A DNA stretch of 64,000 nt from Caproiciproducens sp. NJN-50 (GTDB lineage: Bacteria > Bacillota > Clostridia > Oscillospirales > Acutalibacteraceae), in the NCBI RefSeq assembly GCF_004103755.1, contig NZ_CP035283.1, positions 248,001 through 312,000 of the forward strand, in the 5' to 3' direction. Below the pieces are notes generated by a model that had not been told where the DNA came from, searched no databases, and saw only the letters and a list, made by a program, of their open reading frames with translations. The position numbers and the translations under genes are program-made. Below, in pieces: positions 43,274-50,950 of this stretch (positions within the stretch are counted from its first letter, which is position 1; each line of letters starts with the position of its first letter).

Positions 43274-44542
43274 TTGTATCCTTTTTTTAAAATCAGTCAG
43301 AGAATTCTTGATTCGGCGGAATGTGCTGAAAAAATGATCCGGCCGCAGGTGGAATGGATCGACCGGACGACGGAGTACAATCAACAGAAAATGCTGGCCG
43401 CGTTTATTAAAAACGGAGTGAGCGAAAGCCATTTTGCCGCTTCTACAGGATATGGCTACGGGGACCGCGGACGCGACGCGCTGGACCGTGTCTTTGCGGA
43501 CGCGCTCGGCGCAGAGGACGCACTGGTCCGCCACAATTTTGTCAGCGGCACGCACGCCCTGACCGTTGCGCTGTTCGGCGTGCTCCGCCCCGGCGACACG
43601 ATGCTGAGCGTGACGGGCCTTCCCTATGACACCCTTCGCTCGGTCATCGGTCTGACCGGAAACGGGATCGGATCGCTGAAAGAATTCGGCATCCGGTATG
43701 AGCAGGTCGAGATGACTCCGGACGGAAAGCCGGATTATGGAGAGATCGAACGCAGGGTTCACCCCGGAATCCGTATGGTTTATCTGCAGCGTTCCCGCGG
43801 GTACAGCCTGCGTCCGTCGCTGTTTGTCGAGGAAATTGAAAAGATAGCGAAAATTGCGAAAAAGAAGGCACCGGACTGCATTGTAATGGTTGACAACTGT
43901 TACGGGGAATTCGTGCAGAATGAAGAGCCTGTTTCTCGTGGGGCAGACCTGATGGCGGGTTCCCTGATTAAGAACCCGGGCGGTGGGGTCGCGCCGACCG
44001 GCGGGTATATTGCCGGGAAAAAAGAGCTTGTGGAAAAATGTGCCTACCGTCTGACCGCGCCGGGCGTCGGCCGGGAAGTGGGGGCAACGCTAGGCAACAA
44101 CCGGGAACTTTTCATGGGTGCGTTCCATGCTCCCCATGTGACGGGAGAGGCACTGAAAACCGCGGTATTCACCTCGGCATTGTTCCAGCTTCTGGGGTAT
44201 GAAGTAACGCCGAAATGCGATGAGCCTCGCGCGGATATCATTCAGACGTTGCTTCTGGGAAGCGAGAAAGCTTTGGTTGCCTTTTGCCGCGGCGTACAGC
44301 GCGGCGCGCCGGTGGATTCGTTTGTGATTCCGGAGCCGTGGGATATGCCCGGCTATGACTGCAAGGTTATCATGGCGGCGGGAGCGTTTACGCTGGGCGC
44401 CTCGATCGAGCTTTCCGCAGATGCTCCGCTGCGCGAGCCTTATGCCGCCTGGATGCAGGGCGGACTGAATTACCACAGCGGCCGTCTCGGCGCGATGCTT
44501 GCCGCTCAATCAATGTTGGACGAGGGCGTATTGAAGGATTGA
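43274..44542 (+). CDS. Methionine gamma-lyase family PLP protein (YnbB-like)
   Basis: 422 residues, fold-type I PLP enzyme of the PF06838 family. HFAASTGYGYGDRGRDAL near the N-terminus, phosphate-side FVSGTHALTVAL, PLP Asp in VMVDNCYGEF (207-213), PLP Lys233 in GSLIKNPGGGVAPTGGY. The family is annotated as aluminium-resistance or cystathionine-lyase-like; the true substrate is uncertain. TTG start with ATAGGAGTCGATCTT upstream. Confidence 0.88.
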   Translation: MYPFFKISQRILDSAECAEKMIRPQVEWIDRTTEYNQQKMLAAFIKNGVSESHFAASTGYGYGDRGRDALDRVFADALGAEDALVRHNFVSGTHALTVALFGVLRPGDTMLSVTGLPYDTLRSVIGLTGNGIGSLKEFGIRYEQVEMTPDGKPDYGEIERRVHPGIRMVYLQRSRGYSLRPSLFVEEIEKIAKIAKKKAPDCIVMVDNCYGEFVQNEEPVSRGADLMAGSLIKNPGGGVAPTGGYIAGKKELVEKCAYRLTAPGVGREVGATLGNNRELFMGAFHAPHVTGEALKTAVFTSALFQLLGYEVTPKCDEPRADIIQTLLLGSEKALVAFCRGVQRGAPVDSFVIPEPWDMPGYDCKVIMAAGAFTLGASIELSADAPLREPYAAWMQGGLNYHSGRLGAMLAAQSMLDEGVLKD

Positions 44543-44546
44543 CCCC

Positions 44547-44575
44547 TTGCCAAACCGCTGCTTTTGCGGTATAAT
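44547..44575 (+). promoter_or_regulatory. tRNA-Leu promoter
   Basis: TTGCCA (44547-44552), 17 bases, TATAAT (44570-44575), 29 bases before the tRNA. A small ACCGC...GCGGT hairpin lies in the spacer. Confidence 0.75.
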
Positions 44576-44603
44576 ACAACAATCCGGTTTTTCCGGGCCT
44601 TAC

Positions 44604-44688
44604 GCGGGTGTGGTGGAATTGGCAGACACGCAAGATTTAGGTTCTTGTGGATTATTCCATGCAGGTTCAAGTCCTGTCACCCGCACCA
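44604..44688 (+). tRNA. tRNA-Leu (anticodon UAG)
   Basis: 85 bases: acceptor GCGGGTG paired with CACCCGC, D-arm GGTGGAATTGGCAGAC, anticodon stem CAAGA/TCTTG with loop TTTAGGT, a long variable arm typical of class II, T-arm GCAGGTTCAAGTCCTGT-like, encoded CCA. It is the attachment site of the prophage that follows. Confidence 0.95.
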
Positions 44689-44690
44689 CA
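44661..44690 (+). other. Probable prophage attachment site attL in tRNA-Leu 3' end
   Basis: The integrase gene ends 33 bases after the tRNA 3' end, with its coding strand reading toward the tRNA, the standard arrangement for tRNA-integrating phages. The core should be the 3' part of the tRNA (T-arm to CCA). The second copy is not in the window, so the core length is unknown. Confidence 0.6.
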
Positions 44691-44696
44691 GGCTAT

Positions 44697-44746
44697 AAAG
44701 TCGCATGAATGCTGAATTATTCAGTGGTTTGTGTGACTTTTTTTCT
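44697..44746 (+). terminator. Terminator-like structure after tRNA-Leu
   Basis: AAAGTCGCA pairs imperfectly with TGTGACTTT around an inner CTGAATTATTCAG hairpin, followed by a T-run. It overlaps the 3' end of the convergent integrase gene. Confidence 0.5.
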
Positions 44747-45899
44747 TTGCCTGTTTGACCTTAAATTTTCGTCCATACGACACTTGTACGACACCTGTAC
44801 TGAGTTTTAGCCCTTTGCGCAGTACGTCCATTTCATTGTGAACATATATTTCCGATGTCATTTTAATGTCTTTATGCCCCATGATTTTCTGAATCGTATA
44901 GATGTCTACGCCTCTGCGGCGAAGTACTGTTCCAAATGTATGCCGCAACTCGTGCGCCGTAAGCTCCGGCACGTCTGGATGGGCTACGTGAAGCGCATCC
45001 ATAAACCGCTTTAACTTTTGTGACCATGTATTTGGGCTTTGTACGGAGCCGCTACGGCCTGGGAAAATGTAATCCCCGTTATGTGGCAGAGAACCTATGA
45101 ATTCCGCGCAATCATTATCAATCGGAATTACCCGATAGCTTTTCCATTTTGGAGGGTTTGTCTTAATTGTTTCAAGCTTACGATCTTCTTTTCCCTGAAC
45201 GTCAGCAATCGCCCGGTTTACAGATATAGTTTTTTCGGCAGCATTAAAATCTGCCCATTTTAGCCCGAGCAGTTCTCCACGACGTAGGCCAGTGCAAAGC
45301 GCAACATATACTTCCGGCATGCTGAGTTTTGCAGAAGATTTTACAACCTCAATTTGCTTATCAGAATATACCTGTTTGACGTTCTTTTTTTTATGGCTTT
45401 TTACAACCGTGTGGCGAGTCGGATTCTTTTGGCATACATCATTTTCAATCGCAGTTTCAAATATACCGTTTAAACACATATGAAGCTTTTTCAGCACGGA
45501 CTCTGAAAAATGTGAATTGCTATCAAAAAATTCCTGAATGTTAACCGGCTTTATGCTTTTAATATCAGCCTTACCAAAAAAAGGTATTAGATGATTATTT
45601 ACATTCTGCTCGTAAGTCATATGGTAAGTATTAATATCCACGTTGGGCTTTTTATAGATTTCCAGCCACTTTTTTGCCCACTCGGAAAATGTTACGTCCT
45701 TTTCAATAAATGCTTCTCCGGTCTGCTCCGCTACCTTCTGAGCGATTATCCATTCTTCGCCTTGCTGGTTTGCATCGGCTCTGCTTGTATCGCTGTAGAA
45801 GCTCTTACGGATCGGATCACCGTTCAGACTATGACCGACTGTCTTTTTAACCTCGAAATATTTGCCGTGATTCGGCTTTTCTTTTTTTGGTCTGCCCAT
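44721..45899 (-). CDS. Tyrosine-type phage integrase
   Basis: 392 residues: N-terminal arm-binding region, SAM-like core-binding domain (about 70-150) and catalytic domain with R206 (TGLRRGEL), HxLRH (H316, R319, H320), H342 (GHKD) and Tyr352. All catalytic residues are present. Start follows GGAGG (TCAGGAGGTAGCAAC). It mediates integration at the adjacent tRNA-Leu. Confidence 0.95.
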   Translation of the reverse strand: MGRPKKEKPNHGKYFEVKKTVGHSLNGDPIRKSFYSDTSRADANQQGEEWIIAQKVAEQTGEAFIEKDVTFSEWAKKWLEIYKKPNVDINTYHMTYEQNVNNHLIPFFGKADIKSIKPVNIQEFFDSNSHFSESVLKKLHMCLNGIFETAIENDVCQKNPTRHTVVKSHKKKNVKQVYSDKQIEVVKSSAKLSMPEVYVALCTGLRRGELLGLKWADFNAAEKTISVNRAIADVQGKEDRKLETIKTNPPKWKSYRVIPIDNDCAEFIGSLPHNGDYIFPGRSGSVQSPNTWSQKLKRFMDALHVAHPDVPELTAHELRHTFGTVLRRRGVDIYTIQKIMGHKDIKMTSEIYVHNEMDVLRKGLKLSTGVVQVSYGRKFKVKQAKKKSHTNH

Positions 45900-46044
45900 G
45901 TTGCTACCTCCTGACGGCCATTTTTTGGACTTTGCTATATATAGTAATTAAAAATCTATATGTTGTGTTGCAAGATTATGGGAAAAGTGCTAAAATAAGC
46001 GGGAAATTAAAAACATATGTTCTTTTGTAAAACAGGAGGATGCA

Positions 46045-46209
46045 ATGGAGGATGAAGAAATTCCGAGAAGACTTGCAGAAATACTTAAGGAAGCAAATTT
46101 AGAATCGCTTGAAAGCATTAAAACAAAAGCTATTTGTCTGACTGATGGTCTACCTTGTACCGAGCATAGTCTAGCAATTCCTTTTGTTTCTCGAGAGGTA
46201 ATTTCTTAA
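46045..46209 (+). CDS. Possible 54-residue protein antisense to the repressor end
   Basis: ATG follows ACAGGAGGATGCA; the product begins MEDEEIPRRLAEILKEANLE, an acidic helical stretch. Its last 80 bases overlap the convergent repressor gene. No family recognised; could be leaky but has a better ribosome site than most random frames. Confidence 0.35.
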   Translation: MEDEEIPRRLAEILKEANLESLESIKTKAICLTDGLPCTEHSLAIPFVSREVIS

Positions 46210-46465
46210 CCAACCGAATTATTTCATTGGATAGCTCGTCACGTTCTGTGACGGGCTTATTTTTTTGCTCTTTTCCAAACAATAAGAAGTCCGCGCTTGT
46301 CTCTAAATATTTGACAGCCTTTGCAAGCATATCTCCGTTTGGAATAGCTTTCCCGTTTTTCCAACGACCGATTGTAGCTTCTGGAATGCCTGTATCTTTA
46401 GACATGCGGTAAGGCGTTATGCCCTTGGATTCCATCAGATTAGTAAGCCTTTGTGAAAATGACAT
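46130..46465 (-). CDS. XRE-family phage repressor (CI-like)
   Basis: 111 residues. Helix-turn-helix at about 8-60 (ITPYRMSKDTGIPEATIGRW) and a short helical C-terminus instead of an autoproteolytic domain, so induction may not be by RecA-style cleavage. It is divergent from the early genes, with operators in between. Confidence 0.88.
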   Translation of the reverse strand: MSFSQRLTNLMESKGITPYRMSKDTGIPEATIGRWKNGKAIPNGDMLAKAVKYLETSADFLLFGKEQKNKPVTERDELSNEIIRLVKKLPLEKQKELLDYARYKVDHQSDK

Positions 46466-46493
46466 AAAAATTCGCTCCCAACATTAGCACTAA

Positions 46494-46549
46494 TACCAAC
46501 AAAAATGTTAGTAAAACCTCTTGACTACTAACATCAATGTTGGTACAAT
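46494..46549 (+). promoter_or_regulatory. Lysogeny switch: two operators and rightward promoter
   Basis: Two palindromes share half-site TACyAACA: TACCAACAAAAATGTTAGTA (46494-46513) and TACTAACATCAATGTTGGTA (46526-46545). The second lies inside promoter TTGACT (46521-46526), 17 bases, TACAAT (46544-46549). Repressor bound there would block rightward early transcription, a lambda-like layout. A weaker ATTAG-CA-CTAAT repeat is at 46483. Confidence 0.8.
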
Positions 46550-46672
46550 AGCATTGTAATAAATGATTACTCAATCAGACAACAACAAAGAAAGCACTTC
46601 TGAAATTGGCATTTCAAAAAGCGCGATAACAATTTGTCCTCAACACGCAAATTGTAAATGATTCGCTAAGAT

Positions 46673-46882
46673 ATGTCAATAGAGAAAATTGGAAAGAAAG
46701 TGATTTTCTGCCAATTAACCAAAACCACAAATGAATTTTGTGTAGTTTGGGACGTCAACACCGTGCGGCGTGACCGTACTCCGGGGCCGGAACCGGAAAG
46801 AGTCTCCCGGCAGGCACCCGGCGGATTGGCCTGTATCCGGTCCGCTATCCAGAAAATTAGAAGGAATGGGGCCAGAGTTTAA
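46673..46882 (+). CDS. Doubtful small reading frame
   Basis: 69 residues with a GC-rich, Pro/Arg-rich second half; no ribosome site. It is the only frame in the 46560-46940 gap. The gap also contains an inverted repeat ACAATTTG...CAAATTGT (46629-46653) that may be a Cro-type or attenuation site. Confidence 0.2.
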   Translation: MSIEKIGKKVIFCQLTKTTNEFCVVWDVNTVRRDRTPGPEPERVSRQAPGGLACIRSAIQKIRRNGARV

Positions 46883-46941
46883 ATAGTTCGTTGTGCAATA
46901 GCGGCGTTTCGGCAGCGCGGGCGCCGCAGAAAGGAGGGCAA

Positions 46942-47064
46942 ATGGTAATAGGCGAAAAAAATTGCGATCAAATCGTCATTACTTCCGATAACGGCGAAGT
47001 GATCGCGGTAATTTCAGACGGAGAAATAATTGAACTTAAAGGTTATCGGGTTACGCTATCCTAA
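46942..47064 (+). CDS. 40-residue early phage protein
   Basis: Strong AAAGGAGGGCAA before ATG; product begins MVIGEKNCDQIVITSDNGEV, beta-rich. No family recognised. First clear rightward gene after the switch. Confidence 0.6.
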   Translation: MVIGEKNCDQIVITSDNGEVIAVISDGEIIELKGYRVTLS

Positions 47065-47268
47065 ATTATTATTTTTGCTGCAGTCTGGATTTGAACACGG
47101 AGTTTTTACGTTGTTAATTTTTCTTACATGATAATCTTCGTAATTCCCTTTTTCAATTGATTTAACAAATTGCTTCCGGTTCATGTTGCGGTTTGTTTGA
47201 TTATCATGAAAAGTTTGATTTCTGCCATTAGAATCTTCCGCGTTTACTGTAACTCTTGGATTGCTCAA
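47056..47268 (-). CDS. Small DUF3892-like accessory protein, reverse-oriented
   Basis: 70 residues from TTG (47268), which follows GGAGGTGGTATA. The product (SNPRVTVNAEDSNGRNQTFH, then HVRKINNVKTPCSNPDCSKN) resembles a small family common in clostridial phages. It opposes the early operon and has its own promoter at 47292-47320, so it is probably expressed in the lysogen. Confidence 0.65.
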   Translation of the reverse strand: MSNPRVTVNAEDSNGRNQTFHDNQTNRNMNRKQFVKSIEKGNYEDYHVRKINNVKTPCSNPDCSKNNNLG

Positions 47269-47291
47269 TATACCACCTCCATTCCGCCACA

Positions 47292-47320
47292 ATTCTACTC
47301 CGGAAATGAAAATCTTACAA
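47292..47320 (-). promoter_or_regulatory. Promoter of the reverse-oriented gene, copy 1
   Basis: Minus strand TTGTAA (47320-47315), 17 bases, TAGAAT (47297-47292). The surrounding about 50 bases closely match those at 50191-50219. Confidence 0.7.
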
Positions 47321-47348
47321 GAAAGGAAGTATTGCGTGAAAAAGTTTT

Positions 47349-47732
47349 TTAGTGAAAACTGGATACCCATTCTTGTATCAGCGGCCACAACCATTTTAAT
47401 CCGTTTATTGCTAAATTGGTAGCTACACTAACCAAAATCGGGATCCAGGCATTCTTTATCCAAAGCTCTTTATTCCTGCGCTTTTTAACGTCAAAATACA
47501 TTAATCCATCAGGCGTTATCCGGATGTTATGCGGACCGTCGCTAAACCAACCGAATTTGATTAAACCATCATTTTTTAAAGCAAACATCAAATCTTTTAC
47601 GTCAGGCCCTAATGCATCAGTAAGCAGTTCATAAAGACTTTTATCATCCGGATTTTCAATTCCGCCCGCATGATTCAACAAATATCTTAACGCATATTCT
47701 TCCTCTTTAATTGTCAACCGTATCATCTCCAA
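47349..47732 (-). CDS. Reverse-oriented accessory membrane protein
   Basis: 127 residues. N-terminal about 85 residues look like a winged-helix-type domain (EYALRYLLNHAGGIENPDDK, then GLIKFGWFSDG); the C-terminus has one transmembrane helix (AWIPILVSVATNLAINGLKW). No family recognised. Position and orientation suggest a lysogenic-conversion gene. Confidence 0.6.
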   Translation of the reverse strand: MEMIRLTIKEEEYALRYLLNHAGGIENPDDKSLYELLTDALGPDVKDLMFALKNDGLIKFGWFSDGPHNIRITPDGLMYFDVKKRRNKELWIKNAWIPILVSVATNLAINGLKWLWPLIQEWVSSFH

Positions 47733-47772
47733 TTTGATTTTACATCAGCAAAAATCCATTTTCAAGAAAGGA

Positions 47773-47946
47773 ATGATTCTCACGATTAGAAAAATCAAAA
47801 ATAAAATCTGGGACCGCTCTTCCGCACAGGAATACATTCAGAAGGTCAACCGTGGCAGAGCAAAATTCGGCCTAACCTATCTTTCGGCTTGCGATTATCT
47901 CGGCCTGAATCCGAATAATGCGGCTACGATGAAAGGAATGATTTGA
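47773..47946 (+). CDS. 57-residue phage protein upstream of the antirepressor
   Basis: ATG with CAAGAAAGGA upstream. Product MILTIRKIKNKIWDRSSAQE... may be a HTH-like peptide. Ends exactly at the start region of the ORF6N gene. Unknown function. Confidence 0.45.
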   Translation: MILTIRKIKNKIWDRSSAQEYIQKVNRGRAKFGLTYLSACDYLGLNPNNAATMKGMI

Positions 47947-48708
47947 ACGAACGAAATTATCAAGATCAACCGCACGGACCTCACTGTCAAAGAATACCAC
48001 GGTCAACGTGTCGTTACCTTCAAGGATATCGATGCTTGCCATAGCAAGCAAGAAGGAGCTGCCCGGAAGCGGTTCAACGAAAACAAGCAGCATTTTGTAA
48101 AAGGCACGGACTTTTTTGAAATCAGTCGTTCCGATGTCGGTGACGATTTCGGACGGACATACGGATTCAGCAACAAGGCACCTAAAGGAATCATCATCAC
48201 CGAATCCGGTTATCTCATGCTTGTTAAATCCTTTACAGACGATCTCGCTTGGGCGGTTCAGCGGCAGCTTGTGAATACATACTTCCGCAAGGTGCCGACG
48301 GCAGATTTAAAACTTCAAATGCAGCAGGAACGCGTTCATGCAATGTCGATGAATGCAAAGACACGCGCTTTGAAAGTGCTCATGAAGACAATCGGCGATA
48401 AGCATCTTTCCGCAATCGCCGCGCAGGTGTTCGGCCTGACTACCATTGAAGAAGTAACCGGACAAAAAATTGGCGCTCGCCCGGAATGCGGAAAGCTCTA
48501 CAGTGCCCAGGATATTGCGGATGAAGTTGGAAGCAACCGGATCACCGTTGGCAAGAAAGCCACGGCGGCAGGGCTGAAAACGGACGAATATGGCATTACC
48601 ACACTGTCAAAATCCGAACACGGGCCGAAGCAGGTTCCGACATTCATGTATAACGAGCGAGGCAGGGCGAAGGTAAAGGAGTTGTTCAGCAATCATGGAA
48701 ATCCCTAA
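47947..48708 (+). CDS. ORF6N-domain antirepressor-like protein with damaged start
   Basis: Residues 1-100 form an ORF6N domain (KEYHGQRVVTFKDIDACHSK, FVKGTDFFEISRSDVG, SGYLMLVKSFTDDLAWAVQR). The C-terminal part (about 175-245, LYSAQDIADEVGSNRITVGK) is KilAC/ANT-like. The conserved N-terminus is in frame only from an ACG at 47947; a TGA precedes it. A TTG at 47943 with AAAGGA upstream would be the natural start but is out of frame because GAAC is tandemly duplicated (47945-47952). So the copy is either frameshifted, phase-variable, or starts at ACG; the first ATG (48217) would cut the domain in half. Confidence 0.75.
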   Translation, partial: TNEIIKINRTDLTVKEYHGQRVVTFKDIDACHSKQEGAARKRFNENKQHFVKGTDFFEISRSDVGDDFGRTYGFSNKAPKGIIITESGYLMLVKSFTDDLAWAVQRQLVNTYFRKVPTADLKLQMQQERVHAMSMNAKTRALKVLMKTIGDKHLSAIAAQVFGLTTIEEVTGQKIGARPECGKLYSAQDIADEVGSNRITVGKKATAAGLKTDEYGITTLSKSEHGPKQVPTFMYNERGRAKVKELFSNHGNP

Positions 48709-48952
48709 TGAAGTCCTTAGCCGTTTTTCAGAACTTGATGATCTTGTTCATACCTATCCACGCTCGATACCGGTAGATATTGCCGCAAAATTCCTTGGCA
48801 TTTCCGGCTATTGCCTCCGGTCCTGCCTGATGGGATACAATCCAATTGGCCTGGGCTGGAAGGAAAGCGGAAAGGCAAACAGGGGGTTCAATATCCCAAC
48901 CGGAAAATTTTACGCATGGTATCACAATCTGGACGCGAGAAAGGAGGCGTGA
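48695..48952 (+). CDS. Small phage protein, possible HTH
   Basis: 85 residues (IPVDIAAKFLGISGYCLRSC resembles a DNA-binding helix-turn-helix). Overlaps the antirepressor end by 14 bases. Possible excisionase-like role; not recognised. Confidence 0.55.
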   Translation: MEIPNEVLSRFSELDDLVHTYPRSIPVDIAAKFLGISGYCLRSCLMGYNPIGLGWKESGKANRGFNIPTGKFYAWYHNLDARKEA

Positions 48953-48955
48953 CTT

Positions 48956-49156
48956 TTGGAAGGGCTTAATATCCAGATCAGACTAAAGAAAATTCATTTA
49001 ACCCAGCGCTGGCTTTTGCAGCAATTACACGAACGCGGATTTGGGTCCCTTTACGAGCCTCTTCTTTCGAGCATTCTTAAAGGGATATATACCGGACCGC
49101 TTGCAGATTCAGTGATTTCCGCCTCTGAGGATATTTTAAAAGAACAGGAACCGTAA
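48956..49156 (+). CDS. Small phage protein
   Basis: 66 residues, TTG start with AAAGGAGG upstream. IRLKKIHLTQRWLLQQLHER looks like a repressor-type HTH of the kind found after antirepressor genes. Unknown. Confidence 0.55.
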   Translation: MEGLNIQIRLKKIHLTQRWLLQQLHERGFGSLYEPLLSSILKGIYTGPLADSVISASEDILKEQEP

Positions 49157-49205
49157 ATCCAACGACGTTCAAAAGCCACTCCATTATTTTTAAGGAGATG
49201 CTTTT

Positions 49206-49412
49206 ATGAACAATCCGCAAACAGCCGCAACCAATTTTGAGCTGATCGAAGCTCAATCAGCCTATATGAAATCGCTCCGCAGAAACGCACATAAGCGAAC
49301 CGTGCGGGCAATTAAGGCAGCAATTAAAGCCTCCAAACTGCAAGGCAATGTCTGGATGGAAAGTCTGCTGAAAAGATGTCTGCGCATTTACCGCACGGGG
49401 TACGACCTATGA
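49206..49412 (+). CDS. Small basic phage protein
   Basis: 68 residues, Lys/Arg-rich helix in the middle (RRNAHKRTVRAIKAAIKASK). AAGGAGATGCTTTT precedes ATG. Unknown. Confidence 0.55.
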   Translation: MNNPQTAATNFELIEAQSAYMKSLRRNAHKRTVRAIKAAIKASKLQGNVWMESLLKRCLRIYRTGYDL

Positions 49413-49555
49413 AGCCTGTTTGTATCGCCGTGACGCTGATCCTTTGGGCCGGGTACGCTTTTGGGCACGACAAGAAGCCAGTCCCGCGCTGGAACCATAT
49501 CGCAATCCATTTGATTTATGCAGCATGTCTGATCGGGGCGGTGAGGATGCCGTGA
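49409..49555 (+). CDS. 48-residue membrane protein
   Basis: Starts with ATGA overlap on the previous gene; two hydrophobic segments (VCIAVTLILWAGYAF and IAIHLIYAACLIGAV) joined by a basic loop. Coupled to both neighbours. Unknown. Confidence 0.55.
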   Translation: MKPVCIAVTLILWAGYAFGHDKKPVPRWNHIAIHLIYAACLIGAVRMP

Positions 49556-49776
49556 GTAATGTGATTCCGTTCCCAGTGGACCAATCCGAACATTACACCA
49601 TCGACTATGATCCGGTTTCCCACGCCGTGGATATCCCACTAGTGCCTGATGAAGTAATGCCGGCCGTCTGCATCCTGGTTGTTTTTATTGAACTGCTGAT
49701 TGGCCAGGGCACATTGACCGCAGATGAAATTTTACAGGTTGTGCTACAGGCAACCGAATTTTGTGAAAAGAATTGA
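49552..49776 (+). CDS. 74-residue phage protein
   Basis: GTG at 49552 overlaps the preceding stop. Begins VSNVIPFPVDQSEH; one amphipathic/hydrophobic stretch near 45-60. Unknown; the longer frame to 49420 is a shadow. Confidence 0.5.
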   Translation: MSNVIPFPVDQSEHYTIDYDPVSHAVDIPLVPDEVMPAVCILVVFIELLIGQGTLTADEILQVVLQATEFCEKN

Positions 49777-49810
49777 AATACCGCCGAGAGGCGGGGAAGG
49801 AGGGAAAAGC

Positions 49811-49945
49811 ATGGAGAAAAATGTTAAGGAAACAAAGTTTTGCGTTTGCCCGAAGTGTGGCAAGCAATGGCATTTACCCGAAGCAAAATACTGTGGAAAC
49901 TGCGGAGCGAAATTAAAGGAAGCCTCTGCGAAAGGCTCCCTTTAG
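49811..49945 (+). CDS. 44-residue zinc-ribbon protein
   Basis: Two CxxC pairs: CPKCG and CGNCG. AAGGAGGGAAAAGC before ATG. Likely a metal-bound adaptor or DNA-binding peptide; role unknown. Confidence 0.6.
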   Translation: MEKNVKETKFCVCPKCGKQWHLPEAKYCGNCGAKLKEASAKGSL

Positions 49946-49953
49946 TTGCTGGA

Positions 49954-50166
49954 TTACTTGTACGGCTTGCCACAATCAGGACAGAATTTGTAGGTGTTGT
50001 CTTCGATTAATGCCTCGCAATTAGGACATTTTCCGATCATAGGAGACCCGCAGTAAGGGCAAAACTTTTTCATCTCAGTAATTTTTGACCTTCCAGCTAC
50101 AATTTCCGAACCATACATTTGATGATAAGTGCAATTTTTTGAGCTGCAAAGAGCATAGTGCATCAT
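49954..50166 (-). CDS. Reverse-oriented double zinc-ribbon protein
   Basis: 70 residues with CPYCGSP, CPNCE and CPDCGKP metal knuckles plus an N-terminal CSSKNC. ATG at 50166 follows GGAGGTGATATTG. Driven by its own promoter at 50191-50219, which copies the one at 47292. Second accessory gene facing the early operon. Confidence 0.65.
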   Translation of the reverse strand: MMHYALCSSKNCTYHQMYGSEIVAGRSKITEMKKFCPYCGSPMIGKCPNCEALIEDNTYKFCPDCGKPYK

Positions 50167-50190
50167 CAATATCACCTCCCTTCCGACAAT

Positions 50191-50219
50191 ATTCTACTGC
50201 GGAAAGGGAAAATTTACAA
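50191..50219 (-). promoter_or_regulatory. Promoter of the reverse-oriented gene, copy 2
   Basis: Minus strand TTGTAA (50219-50214), 17 bases, TAGAAT (50196-50191), with flanks very similar to copy 1, including the GGAGGTG ribosome site. Confidence 0.7.
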
Positions 50220-50236
50220 GAATAGGAGGAAATCTG

Positions 50237-50665
50237 ATGGAAGAACTGAAACCGTGCCCGTTCTGCGGGGGCGAAGCCTGGCAGGAAGTTAATTCTAAAA
50301 AAGCATGGACGAGATGTGCTCAATGCGGAGCAACAACGGCCGGATTCCAAGACTTCCACAATACGGACGGAAGTATCATCGACCGGCGAGTGATGGCTGC
50401 CGGGGCTTGGAACCGCCGCGCCGCCCCGGAAAACAAACCGCTGACGCTCTACCAACTCCGGCAGATGGACGGGGAACGCGTATGGACACAGTTCCGAGGG
50501 CTGGGCATGTACGGGCTTGTCGCCTACCATTCAGACCCGGATGGTGACGACGGGGATGATATTTACATCACAAATAATCTTGGCGGCCGGAGTACATTTG
50601 AAGAAATTTTAAGCCAAGGCGGAATGGTTTACGCCCGCCGCCCGGAAGGAAGCGAAACAAAATGA
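50237..50665 (+). CDS. Lar-like restriction alleviation protein
   Basis: 142 residues. The N-terminal zinc ribbon KPCPFCGGEA ... CAQCGA and the AGAWNRRA motif match Lar-type proteins, which relieve type I restriction in lambdoid phages. A C-terminal extension (about 70-142) is extra. AATAGGAGGAAATCTG precedes the ATG. Confidence 0.7.
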   Translation: MEELKPCPFCGGEAWQEVNSKKAWTRCAQCGATTAGFQDFHNTDGSIIDRRVMAAGAWNRRAAPENKPLTLYQLRQMDGERVWTQFRGLGMYGLVAYHSDPDGDDGDDIYITNNLGGRSTFEEILSQGGMVYARRPEGSETK

Positions 50666-50793
50666 AATTCATTACCCGCCTTATCTCCGCCCACCATATC
50701 CGCAAGGCCCTGCGCTGGAAACAACAGCGGATCCACAGCAACCGTGACGCATACCGGCTTGGATTCCGCAGAGCGGAGAAGTATCATGTATGA
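50662..50793 (+). CDS. 43-residue basic phage protein
   Basis: ATGA overlap with the Lar-like gene; Arg/His-rich (MKFITRLISAHHIRKALRWK...). Unknown. Confidence 0.45.
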   Translation: MKFITRLISAHHIRKALRWKQQRIHSNRDAYRLGFRRAEKYHV

Positions 50794-50950
50794 CCCGTGC
50801 GCCCGCTGCCCGTGCATCCTGCGGCAGGAAGTTTGCCGAAAGTTCTGCACGGCCTATAAAGCTGCTGTCGAAGCAGACGTACATAGCGGGATGGTGCAGA
50901 TGGGCAGAGACCTACATGATCGGATTGCCAGAAAGGACGGCCATAAATGA
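50786..50950 (+). CDS. 54-residue Cys-rich phage protein
   Basis: CARCPC and CRKFC suggest metal binding. GCGGAGAAGTATC before ATG. Overlaps both neighbours. Unknown. Confidence 0.5.
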   Translation: MYDPCARCPCILRQEVCRKFCTAYKAAVEADVHSGMVQMGRDLHDRIARKDGHK

